Below are positions 12,801 through 21,587 of a DNA stretch of 64,000 bases, piece by piece. Below the pieces are notes generated by a model. That model was not told where the DNA came from, made no database searches, and saw only the letters and a list, made by a program, of their open reading frames with translations. How positions within the stretch are numbered: the first letter of the stretch is position 1; every line of letters begins with the position of its first letter. A program made the translations under genes and the position numbers. The stretch is taken from the NCBI GenBank assembly GCA_946902985.2, contig OX336389.2, forward strand, positions 146,681,099 through 146,745,098, given 5' to 3'. The stretch comes from Meconema thalassinum (lineage: Eukaryota; Arthropoda; Insecta; Orthoptera; Tettigoniidae).

Positions 12801-14144
12801 TCGGAAACAGCCCGCTCGGATCTACTGCACTGTTCCTGAATGATCTACGCTTAAAGCCGGCCTAGCCATGCCGCTTCGCTGTGCTGTTCTGCGTTACGCT
12901 CGAAATAAAGTTCTCAATCTCGTATTACAATGCTGTTCTAACCCCGGCCTTCTCTTGCTTACACGGCCCGTACAGCTTGCCTCGTAACCGGTCCTCTCGC
13001 CGTCTACCGTGCGTTGCTCGCCTTGGCTCACTGACCTACTTCTGCTCTCTGCTTGGTTAAGTAATACTGTTCGTTTTCACGCCACGCAACAAGTGCTGTG
13101 TACCGCTCAACTTTTCCGTACTCTCTGCGCATGTGTCCTACTCAGCCCTGCTGACTGAACTCGACTGATGTCTCTAGACTGCGTTGAGGAGCTCGTACCT
13201 GGCGCTGTCACGTGATGCTCCCCCACCTTCCGTGGTCATGCGTCACAAGTATAATCTCGACCACCATCATCTCGGCTATTAAGTTATACAATAACTTAAA
13301 GGATTATCTGTCTTTCTTCAAGTTATTACCATATACAGTGTGGTCCACCAGCCCCTTCTTTTTTTGAGGAAGGCAACCCAACTAACGCGTATATCACAGT
13401 CATCCTGAAAACATTAGACCCTGCTCCTTTACGTCCATTGTATAACTTTACCGTTGAGTACATCCTCGCGAATATATTAGAAATCAATAGTGGTAGTGTT
13501 CTTTCAATGACTTCACATATAAAATGCATGATTGAAACGATCAGAGCTCCGAATAACACCTTCCTACGTTTAGACAGGAAGTGTCAACGAATAGATTCAA
13601 TTCGTGCCAGCAATATACCATGGTTCTCGGTAGCTATGGTGGCTAAATCAAGAATTGCTGAGGTAGCGTCAACGAAGTCGCATTGTAGTAGGTTCGAACC
13701 TTGTTCTTGTACATTTTTTTTCTTAATGTCGTTTATTGTGGATGTATTATGGACGCATATCTATCTGTTCCAACGAGTGATTTTTTATTGGGTCCTCAAA
13801 AGGACCGTACTTATCCTATGGTACGCAGCCAGATTGGACGACGACATAATGATCTGTAGAACGAAAGCGTGGTGTCCTGTAAATTGAAGCTAGCAAGTGT
13901 TCGAAATTTTGACCACCTTTGTTTAAAGGAAAACTCCGACTCACTCAGACGACCCAGGTAACAAATAGATTTGTTATTTCACGAATAAATACATCAGACC
14001 GAAACTATAATTTCTTTCAACGGCGTCTGTGCGAAAAGCGCTTGCTATACTCTTACAGTAATAGTTAGTTAGTGAGGTTTTAAGGGGCGGAACTACGAGG
14101 TCATCTGCTCCAAACATACAGTAAATACAGATAATTATTACATT

Positions 14145-14362
14145 ATTGGTTTTACGTCCCATTTAACTGCTCTGGCTTTTAGATACGCAGGTGTGCCGGA
14201 ATTTTGCTCCGAAGGGGATCTTCAACGTGCCGGTAAATCTACTGACACGGCTCCTTCGCATTTGCGCACCCTCAAAAGCCAGCTGACTGTGGCAGGATAT
14301 GAACCTGCAACCTTGGGCACAGCAAGCGAGAACGTTCCGCTGAGCCTCGCAGCAAGGCAGTA
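14145..14362 (-). mobile_element. SINE-like repeat inside the DNA transposon
   Basis: Plus-strand text starts TTGGTTTTACGTCCC and passes through GGTGTGCCGGAATTTTG, ACGTGCCGGTAAATCTAC and GGATATGAACCTGC, ending in a GCTGAGCC box. Read on the minus strand, the last two are tRNA-like A and B boxes. The tRNA-unrelated body is the kind of dispersed repeat I associate with polyneopteran insects; that link is memory, not a search. Confidence 0.6.
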
Positions 14363-14435
14363 ATTACAGAACGTGCCATATTATTATTCTGGGATAAATA
14401 TTGTACTATTAAAATTCTAATTATCACGATTAGAG

Positions 14436-14901
14436 TCGCCTCCGTTACGTAGTGGTCAGCGTGATTAGCTGCCACCGCGGACGTCCTGGGTTCGATTCCC
14501 GGCTCTGCCGCGAAATTTGACAAGTGGTACGAGGACTGGGACGGGGTCTACTCAGCCTCCGGTGGTCCAAATGAGTACAGGGATTTCGATTCCCACCTCA
14601 GCCATCCTCAAAGTGGTTTTCCTTGGATTCCCACTTCGCCTTCGAGAAAATGCTGGGATGTTACCTACCACGACCACGGCCGCCTCCTTCCCTCTTCCAT
14701 GCCTATCCCTCCCGATCTTCCCATCCCTCAAGAGGATCCTGTTCGCTTTGCAGGTGAGGCCACCTGGGCGAGGTGCTGATCCCATCTCCCCAGTTGTATC
14801 CCCCAGACGAGATGTCTCAAGCTCCAGGACACTGCCCGTAGAGGGGGTAATGATGGGATCCCTCGCTGAGACCGTGGGAAAACCTAACCTGGAGGGTAAT
14901 A
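14436..14901 (+). mobile_element. tRNA-derived SINE, long-body family
   Basis: The head has TAGTGGTCAGCGTGATTAGC (A box) and GGGTTCGATTCCC (B box) at 14488-14500. Then comes a long body containing GGTGGTCCAAATGAGTA, a second GATTCCCACCTCAGCCAT segment and a GGCCGCCTCC segment. The same family occurs split at 5045-5072/33416-33570 and, reversed, at 17240-17475. It sits inside the TIR transposon, which makes it one of the youngest layers of the nest. Reading frames across it are accidental. Confidence 0.8.
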
Positions 14902-15723
14902 ATTATAACGAATACTGTCCATCCATGGTTTTGAAAAGTATTTAGGGAAAATAGCCATTTAAATGAGACAAGAAAATAAATTTCCCTATCGTCTTCGTAG
15001 ATAATGTGAACAAAACTAAGTTGAAATCTTGCTGTACGAGGTAGGGAGGGTATAATAAAATAGTTAAAAAGAATTTAAATAATCTGCCGTTGGTTAGTCT
15101 TGAACCCGGGATCTTCGAAAGAGAGAGCGGGCGCAATAACACTTGCACACATTTCCAACACGAACTGGAGGTTTTTGTTGCGCTTCTTATTAACGCGTAT
15201 GGTAAAATATTCAATTATTACAGTTAGATCTTAAATATTGATTGGAATGCATTCATTCAGTACCGAACATGTTTTCTAATTTACTTAAAGCAAGTTTCGC
15301 GACCGCTTTGCGTTAATAAGGCGAATGAACTGCAAATAATGCCCTCAAACGACAGCCCTTCGGTTTTATTTCATAAAACTTAGCGTACAAAATGCTAGCG
15401 TGTGATACACTTCGGGCATACAAGCAGGTGTACTGACGAAGAGAACAGAATCATACAGGATTTTGTACCAGCGATCACAGCAGCTTCCTTGCCAGTGAGT
15501 GTCGTGTGATACGGGCCTAAAGATATGCTAAGACTTTTTGTTAAATTTTAATAACAAAGCAGGATGTTCGGTAAAGAACTTATAGCCTACTTCCTCCTAA
15601 ATGCATGGGTATTGTTATAACTCTTTGTCCTTTTCAAGGAGTATAATTGAATGTTGGTTGTAGTAGCTTCTTGAAATACAACGTGCTATACGGATATTAT
15701 ACATGAATATGATGTGCCCTTTG

Positions 15724-16900
15724 CTAGTGCTACCTCTGTAAAAAAATGTCATTCAAGTCTATTTCACCGTGTGTGAATTGATATGGGGATTCGATTTCCA
15801 CACATACATGGCCGCTATCTGCAAACTATTGGGCTGATGACCTTGTAGTTCAGTCAAAAGATGCTTCCCACAAAAAGGTATGTTGTTGAAAAATTTGGTA
15901 GAGATCAAATGATTACGTTGGTCGTAATTTATTTAAGATTTTAACATTTGGGTGGCCACCATTCCGTTTCCGTCAAGATGGTGGCGATATAAAACATGAC
16001 ATTGAGGTGGCCTTTGCTAGTGCTACCTCTGTACCAAACTTCGTTCCATTCGGTTTCACCGTGTTTGAAAAGATTGGGGGAATCGATTTGCTCACATACA
16101 TGGCCGCCATCCGCACATTATTGGCCTGATGACCTGGTAGTGTGGTCAAAAGATTCTCTATCCATAAAGGTATGTTGTTGCAAAATTTGGTAGAGATCAG
16201 ATTATTAGCGTGGTCGTAATTTGATTCAAGCGTTTAACATTAGGATGGCCACCATTACGTTTTCGGCAAGATGGCGGCGATATAAAGCATGCTAGTGCTA
16301 CCTCTGTACCAAATTTCGTTCAATTCGGTTTCACCGTGTTTGAATTGACAGGGGGAATCAATTTGCACACATACATGGCCGCCATGTGCAAACTGTAGGG
16401 CTGATGATCTTGCAGTTTGGTCAAAATATGCTTCCCACATAAAGGTATGTTGTTGCAAAATTTGGTAGAGATCAGATTATTAGGTTGGTCGTAATTAATT
16501 TAGGCTTTTAACATTTGGGAGGCCGCCATTACGTTTTCGTGAAGATGTCGGCGATATAAAACATGACACTGAGGTGTCCTTTACTAGTGCTTCCTCTGTA
16601 CCGAATATCGTTCAATTCGGTTTCACCGTGTTTGAATTGATAGCGGGAATCGATTTGCACACATACATGGCCGCCATCTGCAAACTATTGGGCTGATTAC
16701 CTTGTAGTTTAGTCAAAAGATGCTCGCCATATAAATATATGTTGTTGCAAAATTTGGTAGAGATCGGATCATTTGGTTATTCGTAATTTGGTTTAAGCTT
16801 TGAATATTTGGGTGGCCGCCATTACGTTTCCGTCAAGATGGCGGCGATATAAAACATGACACTGAGGTGCCCATTGCTAGTTCTCTGTACCAATTTTCGT
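15724..16900 (+). repeat. ~293-bp tandem array, four copies plus a partial
   Basis: The marker CTAGTGCTACCTCTGTA recurs at 15724, 16017, 16292 and 16584, and a shortened form is at 16877. Spacings are 293, 275, 292 and 293 bp. Each unit also carries ACACATACATGGCCGCCAT, GGGCTGATGACCTTG, TTGCAAAATTTGGTAGAGATC and AAGATGGCGGCGATATAAA. Copies differ by scattered substitutions and small indels. The array lies inside the TIR transposon. Short reading frames shared between units are not coding evidence. Confidence 0.92.
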
Positions 16901-16916
16901 TCAATTCAGTTTCACC

Positions 16917-17140
16917 GAGGGGGGGGGGCAGACATTCAGAGTACACACACTCACACCCACACACACAGACACACAATTTTTGGCCCTGTGTAGATCTCAT
17001 AAGTCTACTTTCATTTTTTGCAAAAATCGAAAGAGTGCTAATAATACCATGGGAAATTCTAAGAAATACGTGTACTTCGATGCAAGCACTGGCGATCAGA
17101 ATATCCTTCGATATGTTGTTGTTTTGTTTCATTTGAGGGG
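16917..17140. repeat. low-complexity G/CA tract and array remnant
   Basis: A run of ten G at 16919-16928 is followed by a (CA)n-rich stretch at 16943-16977. The segment TAAGTCTACTTTCATTTTTTGC at about 17000-17021 resembles the start of the insertion at 44817 in reverse order, so the two tandem-array loci may belong to one repeat superfamily. Confidence 0.5.
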
Positions 17141-17239
17141 CTAGAGCATCGCGGTCATTTAGCCCCGTTTACTTGGGTATGTGTGTAGAATTTGTCTGAT
17201 AACCTGAGTTATTGCGGGCTTGTAATGATGTGTGTATTT

Positions 17240-17475
17240 TCAATTAAGGATTGGGAAGGAGGCGGCCTTGGCCTTAAGATAGAATCCGTCCCGGAATTTG
17301 GCCGGATTAGAAGTGGGAAACCACGGAAAACCATTTCCAGGGTGGCTGAGGTGGGAATCGAACCCACTTCTTCTCATATTTTCTTCACGAGGCTACGTGT
17401 ACCCAATTTCAGCCCTCAGACAATTATTACATTTCTTGGCAGAGCTGGGAAACGAACCCGGACCTCCGGAGCGAC
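17240..17475 (-). mobile_element. SINE copy (same family as 14436), reversed and broken
   Basis: Plus-strand GGAGGCGGCC, CCACGGAAAACCATTTCCAG and GGTGGGAATCGAACCCAC are the reverse complement of the body of the SINE at 14436-14901. A tRNA-like B-box complement (GGAAACGAACCCGGACC) follows at about 17449-17465. Confidence 0.7.
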
Positions 17476-18411
17476 ACTTCGATATGTTATGTTAATATTC
17501 ATGCCAGTTTTTTTAATTTTCTGCCATTGCAGGTCACGTGGCATATCGTACCAATTCGATCGTATTCTCGTAAATAAATCAGCAAAAGTCAACGTATTCT
17601 TCACAAAAATACGTGGTAAGGCAATAAATGTGGCAATGTAGTTACATCCCGACTAAAATGGAATGTGGGCTTTCGTTCAAAAAAGTATGCCTACTACTGG
17701 ATTCGAAGCAGCATTCTACCCGCTCGCGCTCACCACGTAGGTCAGGCTTTAACCCTCTCAGCCACGAACACATGGTAGTTGGCGCACGCTAAACGTGCTT
17801 TAGTTACTGTAGCCGTCCCACCTCAAACGTTTAAGTCCATCTCAAAGTCTTCAATCACGGTTTATGGTGTTGATTTAACTTTCTACTATTACAGATCACG
17901 TGGCGTAAGCTATTAATTCGATCGTATAACGTGTATGTGTGTTATTTCAAGGAGCAGTAAGTCATATGTTAGTAGAATGGGCCATAGTATTTGGCGGGGA
18001 AAAGTTTAAGGTCGGTTTTTCTTAGCTAGACCCATGACCCAATTATAATGCTGTCACACAGTCAGAACGCAGAGCAATATGGACCATCGGGAGAAATGCG
18101 ATGTTAGTTGGGTTTCATAAAACTAAATAATAAGGGGCGGGTGGACCACACTGTATATTGCTTGAAATTTCTTCTCTTCTGAGATGATTAAACACTATGT
18201 TCCATAAAGATCTTAATAAAACTTTAATATTCCTCCCATAATTCCATCTGCTTGACTGTCAGTGCCTTCTTGATTCTTGGCCTTCTACGTCATTTCCTAA
18301 CATTCTTCTCGACTCGATCTGAGCGCTATCTTTACAATTCTTCCCATAAATCTCAACTACGGCTCAATGTCAGCTGGCGTAGCCGATAGCCTCAACTAGG
18401 TATCGGGTACA

Positions 18412-18438
18412 TCTCTCCCGTACATCTCCTTTTTTATC
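18412..18438 (-). promoter_or_regulatory. candidate polypurine tract of the Gag-only element
   Basis: On the minus (sense) strand the bases immediately before the 3' LTR are GGGAGAGA, preceded by AAAAAAGGAGA. A purine-rich stretch directly abutting the LTR is the expected plus-strand priming site. Confidence 0.6.
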
Positions 18439-18510
18439 AGGCTTGAGAAAAAAAATACACTCTCAGGCATTCTATACACTACATATGTACACGATAGCTC
18501 TACAATCCTC

Positions 18511-18797
18511 TTATTCAGCATAATGATACTTTCTAATGCTAGCTGCGTTAATAGTCCCCACAACTTCATTAGTATCCATTCTGACAATCTTGTAGCTGTT
18601 ATTTCGGTATGTTTCATCAATTCAGAATGGACCAGCGTACAGTGGCGCAAATTTATGGTAGATCTTCAGTTGAAGATTCGATGTGACTGGCTTCCTAATC
18701 AGCACCTCGTCATTTTCTTGAAATGGCTCGTGAAACCTCCTTCCTGCGTGTCTCCTGGCTCTCTTCTCCGCCTGTCTTCTGAGTCTCTCTCTTGCCA
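18511..18797 (-). pseudogene. Gypsy integrase C-terminal remnant fused behind gag
   Basis: A minus-strand frame different from gag begins with a basic RERLRRQAEKRARRH-like stretch. It continues through EVLIRKP, KFAPLYAGPF and VGTINAASIRKYH, ending at TAA (18511-18513). This matches the end of Ty3/Gypsy integrases: basic linker, SH3-like DxVLxR motif and LYxGPF. One in-frame TGA at 18622-18624 breaks it. Protease, RT, RNase H and the catalytic integrase core are all absent. The element therefore seems to have arisen by deletion of several kb of pol between gag and the integrase tail. The family call is by motif recognition only. Confidence 0.65.
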
Positions 18798-20096
18798 TCT
18801 ACCGTGCGTTGCTCGATTGATATCTCTAGTTATCTCTTCGGGTGGTGCACTAGGCTGTCTACTTTCTTGCCTTGATCTCCCATATTCTCGATTGTCTTGT
18901 CTTTCATTTGGATCATTTCTTCTGCTATCCTGCCTATCGTTCTGATTAGACTGTTGACATTGATTCCAGTTGTATCTACCACGATATCTATTATTGTATC
19001 TATTCCTATTTTGGTATCTGGAATTCTGATCATAGTTCCTGTATCTACTGTTTCTTGCGTCCTGATCGTATGGCCTCTCGTATGGTCCTCGATATCGATC
19101 ATTCCCACGAACGTTGTGAATGTTACCTCTATTCCCTTCGTTCCTTCTGTTTCCCCAGGAATCTCTTCTAACCGTCTGTGCTGCGTTATCGACAACTACC
19201 GCATTCACCTCTTGCGTGTTTCGATTATCGTTCCTTGCAGTTATGGGTGTAATTTGAGCGCTTGTATAGTCTAATAGGCGTAAGATATCGTCATAGTGCT
19301 CAAGTGTGTTCGCTCCCGATGCTATGAGTGATCGTTGTACCTCAATTGGCAACTGTCTTGCTATAGCTTGCAAAAGCTCTACTTCTGGCAATGGAGGAAT
19401 CAAAAACTGTAATTTAGCCAATTTCGGGGTAAAGTAAATAGCATAATGCGTCGGATGTGACGTAGAGTAACGTTTCGAATACATTTCTGCTCTTATGTTC
19501 AGCTGATCCTCTGCACTCCAAAATCTCCTTAAGAATGCTATGGCAAATTGTTCCATATTCGCAAAATTGCTCCTGAATGCGCGAAACCAAGTTAACGCAG
19601 GCCCGTCTAAGGCGCGTTCGACTATCCTTAGTTCTCTTTCCTTGGCTACTCTATGTTCCGCCATATAATCGCGAATATCTCTCAGAAATTCAACTGGTGT
19701 GACTCCTGTGTTTCCTGAAAACTTCCTTGGCTTATCATCCAGATTTCTGATGATGGTCACTGGACCTGAGTATCGTTCACTTGTACCAAACGTACACCTA
19801 TTCGAATTCGGATTATCTTGAGGGGTTGAACTAGCCCTTTCGAATGTTACATTCTGTTGCGTTTGACGGTCTTCTCCCACGCTAACCTCTTGACTGTTCA
19901 TACTGCGGTCTATCGGTGTCTGACTTATCGATACTTCCTCCGTTGTAACTTTTTGACTTGTGAAACTATTTATTATAGATTCTAGTTTAGTCATCCTATC
20001 TTCTGTTCTTTTTTCTACTGTCTTGACCTTAGTTTCCAAATTATCTAAAGACGTAACATTCTGCGTTCTGTTACTCTCTTCTAAATCGTTCTTCAA
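18699..20096 (-). CDS. Gag, capsid-like part (Gypsy-type)
   Basis: Intact frame of about 465 codons from the nominal start, which is TTG. The frame is open further upstream and probably continues from the coiled-coil frame. Residues about 115-290 look like a retrotransposon Gag core: KPRKFSGN, PVEFLRDIRDYM, ALDGPALTWFRAF, FLRRFW and LPIEVQRSLI. A long Arg/Asn/Tyr/Gln-rich segment (about 310-430) replaces the usual CCHC zinc knuckle and may bind RNA. The last 30 or so residues overlap the integrase remnant in another frame, so the true Gag end was probably lost by deletion. It would assemble particles and package element RNA. Confidence 0.8.
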   Translation of the reverse strand: MKNDLEESNRTQNVTSLDNLETKVKTVEKRTEDRMTKLESIINSFTSQKVTTEEVSISQTPIDRSMNSQEVSVGEDRQTQQNVTFERASSTPQDNPNSNRCTFGTSERYSGPVTIIRNLDDKPRKFSGNTGVTPVEFLRDIRDYMAEHRVAKERELRIVERALDGPALTWFRAFRSNFANMEQFAIAFLRRFWSAEDQLNIRAEMYSKRYSTSHPTHYAIYFTPKLAKLQFLIPPLPEVELLQAIARQLPIEVQRSLIASGANTLEHYDDILRLLDYTSAQITPITARNDNRNTQEVNAVVVDNAAQTVRRDSWGNRRNEGNRGNIHNVRGNDRYRGPYERPYDQDARNSRYRNYDQNSRYQNRNRYNNRYRGRYNWNQCQQSNQNDRQDSRRNDPNERQDNREYGRSRQESRQPSAPPEEITRDINRATHGRWQERDSEDRRRREPGDTQEGGFTSHFKKMTRC

Positions 20097-20106
20097 TTTG
20101 TCTATC

Positions 20107-21294
20107 TTATCTTCGCATGTAGTCTTTTACTGACGCGACTTGTTCCTTTAACTGATCAACATCTGTCCTAAACTGAGTTGAATCTATCTTCATCGCTTCC
20201 TTATTCTCAGTAAATCTCGCTTCCAAGTTCGCCATATCTGCGATTAATTTTTCATCCAACCCTGCACGTTTTTCTTTTGCTTCGGCATCGACCTCACTAT
20301 ACCGTTCTTCCACCATTGCACAGACTCTATTTTTGAATAAAGCTAAGTTTCCATTAACCTTCTGCTCTATATCATCATCAATTTTCCTAATGTCTATCTG
20401 CAAATGGTTTTCTAAGGATTTCAAGTTAGAATTAACCTCTCCTAAGACTTCCTCTTTAACGGTCCCAATTACTGACTTTAAACCTTTGATTTCATTACCT
20501 AGATTCATTTCTAGACCTTTGATTTTAGATTCGAAAGATACTTTGGTAGACCACTCTTGTATTTTGCCTACATCTGCCACTAAACCATCAATGTCGAATC
20601 TCAACTTCGATACATCCGATTTAATGTCTTTCTGAATAGACATAACATCTGTTCTCAAATTAAGAATATTTTCTTCCTCTCTAATTTCTAAATCAGTAAT
20701 ATTTTTTCTTAACATTTGCACATTTTCCTCTCCTTTCATTTCTACAGCTTTTATATCTAATTGAAAAGCCTTGAATATTTCATCATTCTTTAATGTTAAT
20801 CTATTCTCCAAACTAGTTAAATTGTTTTTCAACTCCGTGTTATTTTCATCACTACGAGCTTGTAATCTAGTTTCTAACAATTTAAAACTATCCTTCAAGT
20901 TAGCTTCATTAGCCTTCAAATTGCTTTCATTACTGGTCTGTAATCTAGTTTCTAATGACTTCAATTCATCTTTACTATTTGACTGTAACCTAGTCTCTAG
21001 TGACTTTAAATTTTCTTCATTACTAGTCTGTAATAATTTCAATTCATCCCTACTACTGGATTGTAATCTGGTCTCTAATGACTTTAAATTATCTTTCAGA
21101 TTGTCTTCATTACTAGCCTGTAAAGCTTCCACATTTTCTTTACATCTAGCTTCTAACCTAGCTTCTGAATTATTTATCTGCTCTTTAACATCTGTTTCCA
21201 TTTTAGAAATAGTTACTGCAATACTAGACATGCCATTCTGTAACTCTCCTAACATCTTAACTAAATCTTCCGGTAACATAATTATATCTTTCAA
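20107..21294 (-). CDS. N-terminal coiled-coil half of Gag
   Basis: A clean 395-codon frame starting at ATG (21294). It is almost entirely heptad-like and rich in Glu, Lys, Leu and Asn. Residues about 50-170 carry repeated LKSLETRLQSS/LLETRLQ units. It ends with stop TAA 10 bp before the nominal start of the capsid frame. The other frame is open across this junction, so one +1 shift (within 18 nt at about 20107-20125) would join both parts. The coiled coil continues into the second frame (NLETKVKTVEKRTEDRMTKLES). Long coiled coils are known before the capsid in some insect Gag proteins, but not usually this long. It has no recognised enzymatic motif. Confidence 0.75.
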   Translation of the reverse strand: MKDIIMLPEDLVKMLGELQNGMSSIAVTISKMETDVKEQINNSEARLEARCKENVEALQASNEDNLKDNLKSLETRLQSSSRDELKLLQTSNEENLKSLETRLQSNSKDELKSLETRLQTSNESNLKANEANLKDSFKLLETRLQARSDENNTELKNNLTSLENRLTLKNDEIFKAFQLDIKAVEMKGEENVQMLRKNITDLEIREEENILNLRTDVMSIQKDIKSDVSKLRFDIDGLVADVGKIQEWSTKVSFESKIKGLEMNLGNEIKGLKSVIGTVKEEVLGEVNSNLKSLENHLQIDIRKIDDDIEQKVNGNLALFKNRVCAMVEERYSEVDAEAKEKRAGLDEKLIADMANLEARFTENKEAMKIDSTQFRTDVDQLKEQVASVKDYMRR

Positions 21295-21544
21295 TAAACG
21301 TTTTATTCAGAGACGTTAGACAACAACACATCACAAAGTACCAATTCCTGCATTCACTTGGGTATAAGAAAAATGCCTTATAACTAAACATGATATAACA
21401 CTAATATGATTAACATGATCACTGGAATGGGCATACAAGTATATTGTCTGACTAAGTTTAATAAATTTTATAACACCATTAGATGAAATTGAGATCAATC
21501 TCTTCGTAATCTAAATCTGATGTGATTCCATAGAATAAACAAAA

Positions 21545-21571
21545 TCGAAGCCCCACAGATGGGTAAAGCCA
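21545..21571 (-). promoter_or_regulatory. possible degenerate primer-binding site (tRNA-Lys-like)
   Basis: On the minus strand TGGC...CCCA...GTGGGGCTTCGA resembles, with small indels, the complement of the 3' end of insect tRNA-Lys. It starts about 16 nt from the LTR, which is farther than usual, so this is tentative. Confidence 0.3.
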
Positions 21572-21587
21572 ATTCTCCCTCTCTCTC

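Larger units (their letters stand above)
13336..18153. mobile_element. TA-flanked TIR DNA transposon, non-autonomous (pogo/Tc1-like)
   Basis: The ends are CAGTGTGGTCCACC at 13336 and its reverse complement ending at 18153. The two ends match at 21 of the first 22 positions. They match again at AACCCAACTAAC at the same offset (40-51), so the TIR is about 51 bp and imperfect. The empty site in the right LTR (25821-25833) shows exactly one extra TA, so the TSD is TA at 13334-13335 and 18154-18155. CAG ends with a TA target suggest the Tc1/mariner superfamily, pogo/Tigger side; this is inference. No transposase reading frame was found in 4.8 kb. The inside is filled by SINE copies and a tandem array. 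Confidence 0.88.
9106..18411 (-). repeat. 3' LTR of the Gag-only element, interrupted by a DNA transposon
   Basis: The LTR sequence occupies 9106-13335 and 18156-18411. Between them sits the TIR transposon 13336-18153 plus one TSD copy. The alignment with 21588-26083 is nearly continuous with few-percent differences by eye. The part from about 9680 to 11000 is very AT-rich, built of ATCATTTAATTCATT-like words. No host gene is seen in it. Confidence 0.93.

Noticed and set aside
14436..14520. Functional tRNA gene at the SINE head
   Set aside because: A- and B-box-like words are present but acceptor and anticodon stems do not pair; it continues into a SINE body.
15724..16900. CRISPR-like array
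   Set aside because: Units are ~293 bp with no short repeat/unique spacer pattern, in a eukaryotic repeat context; it is a tandem satellite.
18512..18810. Host gene with an SH3-like domain behind gag
   Set aside because: Position next to gag, the basic linker and the LYxGPF motif fit the Gypsy integrase C terminus better.
18523..19274. Plus-strand frames at 18523-18945 and 18897-19274
   Set aside because: Shadows of the minus-strand Gag frame.
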